From Acanthaster planci (taxonomy: Eukaryota; Echinodermata; Asteroidea; Valvatida; Acanthasteridae): a stretch of 38,266 nt of DNA. The notes beneath the pieces were generated by a model. The model made no database searches. It saw only the letters and a program-made list of their open reading frames with translations, and was not told the DNA's origin. This document shows, one piece after another, positions 22,501 through 30,846 of this stretch; the stretch's first letter is position 1; each line of letters opens with the position of its first letter. The position numbers were made by a program, and so were the translations under genes. Location: the NCBI RefSeq assembly GCF_001949145.1, contig NW_019091357.1:4474500-4512765 (forward strand), read 5' to 3'.

Positions 22501-25500
22501 TTGGAGCTCTTACCTCAAGATGACAAAGTCACAAGCGGCTCCAAGGTCACTGTTCAAGAGTTACGAGAATGTAAGAAATGGTGTTTCCCATTTTCCCGAT
22601 GACCCACATACTTTGGTCCTATCTGACACCAATTTGAACCCTGGTGGCCTGCATTCATCTTTTGGCCTCTTGAGTTGTTTGGTACGGAGCCTGTGTATAA
22701 TTGTCCCAATCCCAGATTGGCCAAGTGTGAACGCTACTGTCGTGCTAATCCCTTGGTTTCATTTAGCTGGGGTCGTGCTGGAGCAGGCTTTGTGCCCGTT
22801 TGGGCTTGATGAGACACTGGTTTTTAAAATGCTAGAAGTGGAGCTCGGAAAACCCAGGCAAGCCCAGGTTTTTGTTTCAGATTTCCATTGCAAAAAGTCT
22901 GGCGAAATTTCATCCCCCCCCCCAAAAAAAATGCGGCTTCATCTCTGTCGTTGACCCTCCTGACCATCATACCGAGGAAAGTTCTGTCCTAAAGGAAGCA
23001 TCACCCTCCTTGCTCTCTCTCTCTTCAGGACTGCGTGACCCCGCAGGGGTTCCGCAAGGGCATGAAGCTGGAGGCCATCGACAAGAAGAACCCCTCCCTG
23101 ATCTGCGTGGCCACCGTGGCCAATATCATGGAGAGCCGTTTCCTCATCCACTTTGACGCCTGGGAGGACACGTACGACTACTGGTGCGACTCCTCCTCGC
23201 CCTACATCCACCCCGTGGGCTGGTGCGAAGAAAACGGGAAAATCCTGTCTCCGCCCAATGGTAACTATACTGACTTTTCCTTGTTCTGATATTCAGTTTC
23301 TCATCGTCTCAGATACGTCATTGCGGAATTAAGTAAAATACCATGATACTGTGAAAAAAAACCTTACAAAATCAGTGCTGTAACCAAGCCAGTTTCCTAA
23401 TTCAAATTTAGTTGCGAAATAACATTAAATGCCAAGTCTTAAGTGTTTTTGGTTGTTTTTGTCAGGCCAAGTCATTTTAGTTTACTTCATGTCAATTTTC
23501 AAGACACGTATTTCTTCAACAAGCATGCATGCATGTTTATTTGAATGGTATATTTTGGGAACCATGTTCATTCAGCACTTGTAAAAATGAATGTTACATC
23601 GTTTAGGGTGTCATCACTTTTTGAATTAGGTTTAGTGATTCAGGCTAAACAATCTGACGCCTCCTGAAATTCAGACATATTTAATCGCTATTACTTGATT
23701 AAAACATCTCACCACAGACTATGAAGACATCGTCAACTTCACATGGGCAGACTACTTGGCTAGAACGAAGTCTGTTGCTGTGCCAACCAGAGCATTCAAA
23801 CCGGTAAGTAGTCATGAGGTTTGCCACAAGCTTGTTCAGTTATATCAAGTTCAACGGCTTGTAAAATGATCATGGCAGGGTTTTTTTTGTCCATTTTGGT
23901 TTTACTCACTGTGTTGGACTTGATCTTCAGTCTGTGTATTGTCCACGGTTAGGCAGACCCAGAAGCTTTGCTGTTGCACAAACAATGGTCCACCGAAATA
24001 CTGCAGCTTGGTAAATGATACCACCTCTGACCAAACCTCAGACATGAAAAAGGGGTTTTGAGGTGTTCTTATAGGGCATGCTCTGCGCACTTCTAATGTG
24101 TTATAGAGACAGGTGGTGAAATGTCTTAGAATAAACACAGATCATTCAACCACGGGGGACACAGTGCACTCCATCTCATCTCACTGAACTGATCAGTTGC
24201 TTTTTAATTATCTGTATGCTCATCAATCTCAGCGGCCACCTGTCGGCTTCGAAGTCGGCATGCGGCTGGAGGCAGTGGACATGCGCAACCCCTCCCTTAT
24301 CCGCGCGGCCACGGTGGCCGAGCTGGACGGCCACCGGCTCAGGCTGCACTTTGATGGCTGGACGGACGATTATGACATCATGGTGGACGACGACAGTCCT
24401 GACCTGCACCCAGTGGGCTGGTGCAACAAGACAGGCCACCCGCTGGTCCCTCCCATCCGGCCCTCCCAGCTGGTCGCCAACCAAGGGTAAGTATGTCGGT
24501 TCTGTGTGGAAGTATTCAGAGTCGTAATGACTTGACTCGAGTCTGCCTCATGTTGCACTTATGGCAACTTGTCTCAACTCGAGTCTGCCTCATGTTGCAC
24601 TTTTGGCAACTTGACTCGACTCGAGTCCCGATGGGTAAATGACTTGTCTTGACTTGAGTCACTGCAAGGAAATGACTCATTTTGACTCAAGCCCCTCAGA
24701 AGACCCGACATGAGTGAAATTTAATAAAGACTCGAGTCCCAAAAATAAAAGCAAACGTTTGTGCTAAAAAAACTACAATGATTTACAGTGCTGGTTTATA
24801 ATGTTCATATCTTTTGTTATTATCTCTAAGAATAAGACGTGGTATACTCGCATGTAGAAACTCCAAAGTAAATTTTAAAATGTCAAAACTTGTTTTAAGT
24901 ATGTATGAACTCATGCGTTCATGTGGAGCGTCCCCTCCAAAGGGATGACGCTGGATGGGAAATCGCACCATCTCTTATATTGCGGCTTCTGCCCTTCACT
25001 GACAACATCATCTGTTTTCCTGCGCAGGGCAGATAGGTGACCTGCTCTGTGAAGATGAGTCACAAGTCACCAAAACCACTTTGGAGTAAACAGGCCTTTG
25101 AAAAATTCCTTCTGTGTGGAAATCAACACGAACCGTCAACATCTTTTATCCACTCATGAGGATGCTTAAATGAGTGAACACATCAAACAGGGAGCTGAGC
25201 TTGCTCTTTCTATTAAATGAAGTCAAGTTTCTGAAAAGAATGGCCTTATGACGGCGTGGGTCACATATTATTGTTAAATCATGAGTGCAAAGGCAGCAAA
25301 CTCATGTTGGTGGAGTGGGCAGCTATGGTTATCTCTTCTGTTGACCAGGTGCACGAGAACTCGTTAGGAGATGCAGTGCCAGCTTTTGTTCCTTAAAAAA
25401 TCATCCTGAACAAACGCTCCCTTTTCATGTGTTTGACCTCGGATCTTTTTGAAGACTGGTTTAACCTTTGACCCTGCGGTTTTCCCTTTTTCGGTATTTC

Positions 25501-28500
25501 AGGCAAGCTGGTTGTCCTACCCCAGGATGTAACGGAGTGGGTCACATCAAGGGGGCCAAATACACTGGACATCACAGGTTTGTCGCTTCGTTACGGCTCA
25601 GTCGTGTTTGTAAGATAGTTAGTCCCCTATATCACTGCTTGTCAGACAGAGGAGTGTTTTAGAAGCCTTTTGTTTCAGTTTCATAAAATAGTTTTTGTAC
25701 TTCTTACGTGCAGAAACTTCTGTGGGCAAAGTTTCCAATTCCAGTTTTCAAGCCCTGAATGAATATTTCACAGAGAATCTTGCACGCGTTTGTCATGGGC
25801 ACATCAAGAACTAACTTTTCCGGGGGGCCAAACAAATTTCGAAATTTTTCATGCAACCTTTTATTGCCTCTCTGATGGGTGAGGCTATATTGTGGGACTC
25901 TCTACATGGTGTTGGAAGGACGGGAAATGATATAGACCCCCCAAAACCCTTTCATTATTTTCAAAAACGATTTTTGAGGGGGCTCCTGAGGAACCCTCAT
26001 TCACCTCCTCCCCCCATCCACCCTTTGTGCTTGTGTTCTGCACGGTATACACAACTGGAAGTCCTTGGCGTAGCCGTACATGTGCAACTTTCACAGACTT
26101 GTGGTGTAATTTGTTGACTTGGCAGCGCCTTTGGGTGCCCGTACTCCCTCCTGAATATGGCCAAGGAGACGACCTTAATCGATCGACTATACACAGGCTC
26201 CAAGTCATTGTCAAAGGACGGGAAGAAGTCACCGGCCGAATCACCAGAGACAAAGTGAGTTGGTGGAAGAAAGTGCAGCGTCCAAGTTTATAATAGCAAA
26301 CTGTGCATAGAGCCTCTTCATGTGGCCCCTTTGCACTGGAGTCTGAACTCACTGGTCCTTGGAGTTCTGTCTGGTTGTCATCAGGTTGTGTCCCTAAGCA
26401 AGTTGGTTTACTTCAGTTGATACCGTAAATCCATAGCTTTTGCGGTATAGATGGATTTCTGATGAAGAAGTTTTCCTTGAACCCTATGGCATCTATATCT
26501 GGTTTCAAAAGAGTGGAAAAACAATAGGTTGGAATTTTGTCAGTTGCTGATACAGTAGTTAACTTTGAGTATGAATTTTGTCAGTTGCTGATACAGTCGT
26601 TAACTTGGAGTATACAAATTTGTCTGAAGGGACACTTGTTGTATGCCCTCTTTGCCGGCTGCCGCCATGGGCATGCAGAGCCTCAGTCTGGCAGCTTTAC
26701 ACAAATCACTAAGCTGGCTCAGTGCTCCCGTGCATGCGATTGAAAAAAGCTGCGTTGGCGCAATTCTGACGTGACTGTACAAGTTGCCAGTTCCAGGCTC
26801 TGCATGCCTATGGCGGCAGCGTGCAAAGAGCGAATTGCAGGCAGCTGTACTTGACTTATCTGGAAGGTCATAAATGCGGGCAATTTTTGTAATCAAACTT
26901 TGCACTTTGAATGTTTTGAATGCGCTTCCCCCCTTTTTTTTTAACTAGGAAATGCCCCACCCCTGGCTGCGATGGCTCCGGCCACGTGACGGGCAAATAC
27001 TCGGGCCATCACAAGCTGTCTGGCTGCCCGCTGAACGAGAAGAACCTGAATGTCGTGAACGGTGGCGAGGGCAAGCTGGTGAACCCCTCCCCCTCGCCCA
27101 GCCCCAGGGGTCCCGGCCGTCCCCCACTGCCCCTGGCCCTGGGAAGGGGCAAGCGAAAGTAAGAAGACCTCTGCGTCTTTGGAGCTGTTGAAAATGATCG
27201 ATTTAAAGATGGATTTTTAGTTTTAAATGTTGGTAGGTAGGTCCAGGAAAAATAATTCAAAATTCACTTTTTGCATTGATAGAAATGTATGTGTGTTCAG
27301 ATTGTGTGTGAGATTGAAAATTTGAGTGGTTGGGCCGAAGATCAAGAAAATGTGGAAAAAGTTGAAATCAAAGACTATAATGTATTCAATGATCCCTTGT
27401 CTTAACCTGTGTCAAGCATTTTCAGTGACAGTTGCAAGTTGTGTTGCACTTTCTGTTTGTTTAATACAAGGGATTCACAATAGTGCGCCTCCAAGAGTTT
27501 GCAACGCATTGACCAATCATAATGCGTGAAATCTGTCGACCATTTCCAAACGCGCATTGGGTCAACAGATTTTGGGCATTGTGATTGGTCAATGCCTTGC
27601 AAACTCTTGGAGGTGCACTATTGTGAATCACCCGTATTGACACAGACATTAATCACTTACCTTGTCATTTTTTTCCTGTGATTAAAGCTATCAACGCTCC
27701 ACTTAGATGACCTCGTGGTCGAATCACCGACTTAAAAAATTAAATCTTTGTGGAACAAGAAAGCTGTGGTAAAAAATTAGCAGGGCAAATTTCTGGAGCT
27801 GTCAGAGTTGCGTTTTGTTCTCTCTTCCTTTAGCTTTTTGTTCTCAATCAAAGCGTAACAGTCATTTTTGTTAAACAGACGCTCCCTGTCTGCGGCGTCA
27901 TTTGTAATTTATGGATTGTATTTCTCATCTAAACAGGCACAAGGGCACTTCCCTTCTCTTGCCACAAAAGAAAAAGAAGAAATCCCACCCAGACAAGGAT
28001 GAAAGTAAGTCCAAGAAATGAACGTGCTGAACAAGAGCAGTTTTGAGCCCACACAATGGAGAAACAAAAAGTACATTTAGAGAAGAGTCAATTATATAAC
28101 CTTGCATGATAGTGTCATCGCCAACAATTATTATTCAGTCTCCATCGTATTGCTGTCTATACAAAATCTTACTTCTTCTGTACATGTGAGGCCATGATGG
28201 GAATACTGGTCTTGAAATTACTCACACAACTTTATTAGAAGTAGCCGCAGCCTCAGTCAAGTAAGTCAGACAAGGCCCAAAACTCTGTGAGGGGTTGGGA
28301 AGAAAAAAGTATGGTGGAAGCTTTCAGTTGTCTCAGGATGGAAGCACCGCTTTCACCTGGTAGGGTATGAACCTCCCTCTGAGGTTCTGCTGTGCCTCTG
28401 TTGTGGTGAAATGAATTTTGATTGGCTCTTGTTGGACTAAAATCATGGACGGAATTAAGAGGCGATTGTGAGACAGCAGGGTTTAGATTTTACTTCTTAA

Positions 28501-29748
28501 ATTTCGCAATGGGTATTCAGCAAATCAAGCGAGATGTTTCAAATGGACATCTTTTTTTTATGCTGTCCCTCTCATTGGTGTTGTAGTCAAGACCATCACA
28601 AGACCAGACACAAGACTAGACACAAGAACAGACTCGAGATGAGACACAAGACCAGTCACAAGTAACAGGGTGAACATTGACAAAAGGAATGCTTTTGTTG
28701 CAGTTCATTTGAATTGTGACTTGAATTCAGACTGGAGGTCTTGTGTTGGTTTTGAGATGGTCTTGTGGGGTCTTGTGATGGTCTTGAGATTGTCTTGTAG
28801 GGTCTTGTGATGGTCTTGCGATAGTCTTGTGGGGTCTTGTGATGGTCTTAAGAGGCCTCAACTACAACTGTGCCTCTCTTGTCTCTGTCCCTGCTTTAAT
28901 AATCCCAGACGTTCTTCCCCTTTGTGTAGAATCGTCCAAGACCAACCTCCACCACCAGCTGCACCAGTCGGTCTTCATGTCTGCCATGTCACCCAACCCG
29001 GCCAGGGACTTGCCCCTCTGCTGGGAACAGCACTCCAAGCTCTTGCCCGGCCTGGCCAACCTGTCCTGCAGCACCGTGGCCAAGTGGTCCACGGAGGAGG
29101 TGGCCGACTTTGTGCGGAAGCTGCCGGGCTGCGGCGACCACGCCTCCAAGTTTGCCGAGGAGGTGAGAGAGAGAGAAAGCGAGAGAGAGCGGGTTTTTCT
29201 TCATTCCCGTCGTACATTAAAACCACTTGTAGTGTTCAGACTGAATGGTAATACCTCATTTGTTTAGTTGAAAGCATACTGTTCGACGCCTCTTCAGCAA
29301 GACACGATTTCTTCTTGAGTCTGAATTTCCTAGACGTGGGTGCAGAATCAGGGGAAGTCAGGAGACGATGACGAAGATGAGATTCGGAAAAATTTCCAGA
29401 GAGAGTTTGTGGATGTTGATTCAAGAATTCCAAGGGGAGGTTACAGATCTCATCTTTGTCTTCGTCAGCTCTGTCCAGAGTGCCAAAATGATTTTTCAAA
29501 CATTTAACACTGGAACAAAACTAACGTCCTCCAGATCCTGGATGCTGCTGAATTGGAGGTACAAAAGCAAGGCATGTTTTGCAAATTTTCCTATTTTTGT
29601 CCACTTTTTTTCCCCTCAGCAAATCGATGGCGAGGCCTTCTTGCTTCTGACGCAGACGGACATCGTCAAGATCATGACCATCAAACTCGGGCCGGCGCTC
29701 AAGATCTACAATGCCATTCTCATTCTGAAGAGTGCGGAGGAGGCATGA
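16333..29748 (+). CDS. L3MBTL: L3MBTL-family chromatin reader (3xMBT, FCS, 2xCCHHC, SAM)
   Basis: Coding exons: 16333-16525, 17035-17357, 18012-18186, 18775-18910, 19242-19344, 19901-19976, 20205-20284, 20843-21077, 22479-22570, 23029-23260, 23718-23803, 24233-24486, 25503-25577, 26126-26254, 26949-27158, 27937-28004, 28930-29162, 29620-29748. All junctions are GT-AG, all phases agree, and they sum to 942 codons plus stop. Domains: acidic N-terminus; FCS zinc finger about 244-269; MBT repeats about 338-440, 444-548 and 551-657; CCHHC fingers 666-691 and 731-755; SAM about 872-938. MBT2 has the full methyl-lysine cage (D489, F513, W516, Y520) with the same spacing as D355/F379/W382/Y386 of human L3MBTL1. 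Family members bind mono- and dimethylated histone lysines in the nucleus and compact chromatin or repress transcription; the SAM domain mediates protein association. Mixed paralogue features suggest a single ancestral L3MBTL1/3/4-type gene. The least certain points are the exon 2 start, the exon 4 donor and the exon 5 end. Confidence 0.9.
17035..17357 (+). CDS. L3MBTL: L3MBTL-like coding exon 2 (residues 65-172)
   Basis: The acceptor ACAAAG|AT at 17034 restores the phase left by exon 1. The exon encodes a Pro/Thr then Glu/Gly-rich acidic stretch ending in [15 protein letters not shown]. This resembles the conserved GVGTLPGSDLK segment of L3MBTL3. The donor is AAG|GTGAGA, phase 0. The acceptor is modest, so the 5' edge is less sure. 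Confidence 0.7.
17358..18011 (+). other. Intron 2 of the L3MBTL-like gene
   Basis: No repeat or exon is seen. An ATG near 17985 looks like a start but only reads into exon 3 from the intron. Confidence 0.6.
18012..18186 (+). CDS. L3MBTL: L3MBTL-like coding exon 3 (residues 173-230)
   Basis: The acceptor CCCCTCTGCAG at 18011 joins exon 2 in phase 0, so the protein reads [17 protein letters not shown]. This is the counterpart of GSDLK-FRVNEFGALEVI in vertebrate L3MBTL3. A Pro/Ser-rich linker follows. The donor GG|GTAAGC is phase 1. Confidence 0.85.
18187..18774 (+). other. Intron 3 of the L3MBTL-like gene
   Basis: Contains an imperfect inverted repeat at about 18709-18763 (AGTCAGTAACCAATCA against TGATTGGCTGACT) close to the 3' splice site. 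Otherwise unremarkable. Confidence 0.5.
18775..18910 (+). CDS. L3MBTL: L3MBTL-like coding exon 4: FCS zinc finger
   Basis: Encodes C-V-C-E-Q-C (residues 244-249) and [14 protein letters not shown] (262-275), the FCS-type zinc finger shared with Polycomb-group MBT proteins and likely to bind nucleic acid. The acceptor is ATTCACAG, phase 1. The donor CAA|GTACGG is weak but restores frame with exon 5, giving ASKQGS. Confidence 0.82.
19242..19344 (+). CDS. L3MBTL: L3MBTL-like coding exon 5: basic linker
   Basis: Lys/Arg-rich linker ([27 protein letters not shown]) after the FCS finger, and a probable nuclear localisation region. The acceptor is ATCCCTGCAG. The donor AAG|GTGAAG at 19344 is phase 0; a second possible donor 9 nt downstream would add VKE. 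Confidence 0.75.
19901..19976 (+). CDS. L3MBTL: L3MBTL-like coding exon 6: linker
   Basis: Encodes [15 protein letters not shown] and a short tail, without recognised homology. It is supported by the AACCGGGCAG acceptor, the CCAG|GTGAGA donor and phases (0 in, 1 out) that fit both neighbours. Confidence 0.65.
20205..20284 (+). CDS. L3MBTL: L3MBTL-like coding exon 7: MBT1, N-terminal arm
   Basis: Encodes [20 protein letters not shown], the helical arm that opens the first MBT repeat (W-x2-YL...A-P-x3-F). The acceptor is CTTCTCTTAG, phase 1; the donor is GAC|GTAAGC, phase 0. Confidence 0.9.
20843..21077 (+). CDS. L3MBTL: L3MBTL-like coding exon 8: MBT1, barrel core
   Basis: Barrel of MBT repeat 1: [32 protein letters not shown] and [10 protein letters not shown]. 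Cage-equivalent residues are D381, F405, Y408 and Y412, so a tyrosine replaces the tryptophan seen in MBT2. As in vertebrate homologues this repeat probably serves a structural or different binding role. Donor AAAG|GTTGGT, phase 1. Confidence 0.93.
21078..22478 (+). other. Intron 8 of the L3MBTL-like gene
   Basis: 1.4 kb between MBT1 and MBT2. It holds the palindromic element at 22082-22204 and a TACATGTA microsatellite near 21820. No exon is seen. Confidence 0.6.
22082..22204. mobile_element. Palindromic MITE-like element
   Basis: The left arm GGCCCTGTCTGAATCACTTG pairs with the right arm around CGAGTGATTTGGACGTGGCC. The arms continue with GGCTGCAG/CCGCAGCC and a CACACAAGTCTATG/CATAGAGTCGTGTG block, and meet at GGCTGCAGCTAG near 22138-22147. 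Nearly the whole 123 bp is one imperfect hairpin. No coding capacity. Confidence 0.6.
22479..22570 (+). CDS. L3MBTL: L3MBTL-like coding exon 9: MBT2, N-terminal arm
   Basis: Encodes [19 protein letters not shown] followed by LFKSYEN, the arm of the second MBT repeat. Acceptor CACACTCTGGCAG, phase 1; donor AAT|GTAAGA, phase 0. Reading on past the donor adds unrelated sequence, so the longer open frame is intron read-through. Confidence 0.9.
23029..23260 (+). CDS. L3MBTL: L3MBTL-like coding exon 10: MBT2, barrel core
   Basis: [31 protein letters not shown] and [15 protein letters not shown], the best-conserved repeat. The complete aromatic cage (D489, F513, W516, Y520) predicts binding of mono- or dimethyl-lysine. 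Acceptor CTCTCTCTTCAG; donor AATG|GTAACT, phase 1. Confidence 0.95.
23718..23803 (+). CDS. L3MBTL: L3MBTL-like coding exon 11: MBT3, N-terminal arm
   Basis: [20 protein letters not shown] followed by FKP, the arm of the third MBT repeat. Acceptor CATCTCACCACAG, phase 1; donor CCG|GTAAGT, phase 0. Confidence 0.92.
24233..24486 (+). CDS. L3MBTL: L3MBTL-like coding exon 12: MBT3, barrel core
   Basis: [28 protein letters not shown] and [16 protein letters not shown]593, F617, W620 and Y624 are present. The motif that is usually YDFWID reads YDIMVD (I626, M627), an uncommon loss of the tryptophan. Donor AAGG|GTAAGT, phase 2. Confidence 0.93.
24536..24619 (+). repeat. Two tandem 42-bp units with CTCGAGTC cores
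   Basis: Unit 24536-24577 is repeated at 24578-24619 with few changes, and a third CTCGAGTC starts at 24620. More GACTCGAGTC-like pieces continue to about 24738. It lies directly downstream of the MBT3 exon donor, in a 1-kb intron. Confidence 0.75.
25503..25577 (+). CDS. L3MBTL: L3MBTL-like coding exon 13: first CCHHC finger, N-half
   Basis: [14 protein letters not shown] followed by AKYTGHH: C666, C671, H676 and H685 of a CCHHC finger, completed by exon 14. Acceptor TTTTTCGGTATTTCAG; donor ACAG|GTTTGT, phase 2. Confidence 0.9.
25578..26125 (+). other. Intron 13, inside the first CCHHC finger
   Basis: No repeat or alternative exon is recognised. An antisense open frame over 25885-26352 overlaps exon 14 and shows no family motif. 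Confidence 0.5.
26126..26254 (+). CDS. L3MBTL: L3MBTL-like coding exon 14: first CCHHC finger, C-half
   Basis: The junction codon gives Ser, then [17 protein letters not shown], so C691 closes the first finger ([10 protein letters not shown], as in the L3MBTL3/4 type). A charged Ser/Lys linker follows. Acceptor GTTGACTTGGCAG; donor AAA|GTGAGT, phase 2. Confidence 0.85.
26533..26614 (+). repeat. 41-bp tandem duplication
   Basis: AATTTTGTCAGTTGCTGATA starts at both 26533 and 26574; the units differ at a few positions. It sits in intron 14, just before a palindromic element. Confidence 0.7.
26648..26830. mobile_element. Palindromic MITE-like element
   Basis: CTCTTTGCCGGCTGCCGCCA at the left pairs with TGGCGGCAGCGTGCAAAGAG at the right end. 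The pairing continues through GGGCATGCAGAGCC / GGCTCTGCATGCCT and CTGGCAGCTT / AAGTTGCCAG. It is about 183 bp with a central unpaired region, and lies 118 bp before the second CCHHC exon. Confidence 0.65.
26949..27158 (+). CDS. L3MBTL: L3MBTL-like coding exon 15: second CCHHC finger, GRPP linker
   Basis: [32 protein letters not shown]731, C736, H741, H749 and C755, of the MYT1/L3MBTL1 type. It continues with a Pro/Arg-rich [10 protein letters not shown] segment resembling an AT-hook and GRGKRK. Acceptor T-tract then AACTAG; donor AAA|GTAAGA, phase 2. Confidence 0.9.
27470..27633. mobile_element. Palindromic MITE-like element
   Basis: The termini are GGGATTCACAATAGTGC and GCACTATTGTGAATCACCC. 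The arms continue with CTCCAAGAGTTTGCAA / TTGCAAACTCTTGGAG and ATTGACCAATCA / TGATTGGTCAAT. About 164 bp, non-coding, in intron 15. Confidence 0.7.
27937..28004 (+). CDS. L3MBTL: L3MBTL-like coding exon 16: poly-lysine linker
   Basis: Encodes [20 protein letters not shown], a basic linker and likely nuclear localisation signal. Acceptor ATCTAAACAG; donor GAAA|GTAAGT. Both phases fit. Confidence 0.8.
28005..28577 (+). other. Intron 16, part upstream of the CAAGAC repeat
   Basis: I see no conserved coding sequence or clear structure here. Confidence 0.5.
28578..28867. mobile_element. CAAGAC/GTCTTG inverted element with imperfect target duplication
   Basis: The left part is built from CAAGACCAGACACAAGAC-like units and the right part from GTCTTGTGATGGTCTTG-like units, so the halves are inverted. 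The ends are GTGTTGTAGTCAAGACC and the inverted GGCCTCAACTACAA. Similar flanks, CTGTCCCTCTCATTG (28563-28577) and CTGTGCCTCTCTTG (28868-28881), look like a decayed target duplication. A partial relative lies at 36550-36670. The element ends 62 bp before the SAM exon. Confidence 0.55.
28930..29162 (+). CDS. L3MBTL: L3MBTL-like coding exon 17: pre-SAM motif and SAM N-half
   Basis: [34 protein letters not shown], then [13 protein letters not shown] and [11 protein letters not shown]. The first blocks resemble the segment upstream of SAM in L3MBTL1; the rest is SAM helices 1-3 (residues about 872-900). Acceptor CCCCTTTGTGTAG; donor GAG|GTGAGA, phase 0, followed by a GA-rich stretch. Confidence 0.93.
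29163..29619 (+). other. Intron 17, within the SAM domain
   Basis: Starts with a GAGAGAGA tract and contains an inverted pair GACGAAGATGAGATT (about 29370) / GATCTCATCTTTGTCTTCGTC-like (about 29448). No exon is recognised. Confidence 0.45.
29620..29748 (+). CDS. L3MBTL: L3MBTL-like coding exon 18: SAM C-half and stop
   Basis: [19 protein letters not shown], then [13 protein letters not shown] and SAEEA before TGA at 29746. This is the canonical C-terminal half of the L3MBTL SAM domain, nearly identical to vertebrate L3MBTL3. Acceptor TTTTTTCCCCTCAG. Confidence 0.95.
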   Translation, partial: QIDGEAFLLLTQTDIVKIMTIKLGPALKIYNAILILKSAEEA

Positions 29749-30274
29749 ATAACCTCACCAAACATCAGGTTGCTACACTCCTCGAAAGCTCCCTCCTATA
29801 ACGTGGGGAGCCTGCTTTGATGGAGGGTGGTTCTTTGTATCTGAAAGGAATCTGTGAAAGTACATATCTTAAGGCAAAGATGCAGCCGAAAAGGCAGAGT
29901 GATATTGAGGATAGCCAGTGCATGGCTTTTAAGGAGAAGGCTGATCAAATACAGTGAACGCTTCAACCGTACGGATATGTCATCACTGTTTGACCAGCAG
30001 TACATTATGAAGACAACTTCTGAAATACCCAGTGATAAATCCTTATTTCTCCCCATGTTGTCTGTAGAACACAGGCTCTGTGTAACATAGAGGACCAATG
30101 AAAGGGTATTTGCATGTCAGTGTTAACCTTTGGTAACGTGTATTATATTAAGGAAGTGAGGCAGGCTAGTTACTTCCGTTACTGAGTAGCCTGTGAAGTG
30201 AAGTGGATGGCAAGGAACCAGTCTGAAAGTGAACGTGAGTTCATTTGGTGGTGTCAGCCACTGATTTCTGTGGA

Positions 30275-30491
30275 AAAAAGTCTGGGCAACTCACTGGCCA
30301 TTCCGAGCTGTCGACAAAAGTGAAGTTACACACTGGTTGCTGAACCCTAGCTACATTGTAATGTGCAGAGGGAACCAGTCTCAACTGCTCCCATCATTCA
30401 GAAAAAAACCTTTACCGATCTACAGATTGTGGCAATATAGAGGACAGTGACTTCACTTCTGACAGCCAGTGGTCTGTCCAGACTTTTTTTT
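30275..30491. repeat. Imperfect inverted repeat in the presumed 3'UTR
   Basis: AAAAAAGTCTGGGCAACTCACTGG at the left (in two blocks) pairs with CCAGTGGTCTGTCCAGAC-TTTTTT at the right; inner AAAAGTGAAGT and ACTTCACTTCTGACAG also pair. It is probably an old palindromic transposon within the transcript. Confidence 0.4.
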
Positions 30492-30840
30492 TAAACCTAA
30501 GAAAAGTAGTAGCAGTGAACCCTTATCACGTTCAGCATCAGGTTTTTATTACATCGCCGAGTGAGAACTGTACAGCGAGTCCAAGACTGCCAATCTGTGA
30601 AACAGAGGGCGACAGCTCAGAGCGATCCTGCCAGATCCAAGGGATGCCAAGTAGCATAAAGTTTCAAACTCACCTGTAGATGATGGAGCCCAGAATGTAA
30701 CATACATGTAGCACAGTAAAGTGGAGTACATTGTTATGCTTTCCACAGTCTGCCCCAGACTGGTGCTGCTTCATGAATTAAGTGGTTTTTTTTTTTTTCT
30801 CTTCAGTGCAGAAGTCAGTACCAGTATGTTCCAAAATGTA

Positions 30841-30846
30841 AATAAA
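30841..30846 (+). terminator. Candidate polyadenylation signal, proximal
   Basis: AATAAA about 1.1 kb after the stop codon. Confidence 0.35.

Noticed and set aside
22571-22954. Long open frame running on from the MBT2 arm exon
   Set aside because: The frame crosses a perfect GTAAGA donor, and the extra residues have no MBT character; the barrel exon begins at 23029. It is intron read-through.
25885-26352. 155-codon antisense frame over exon 14
   Set aside because: It is the shadow of a real exon and its intron; no motif of its own.
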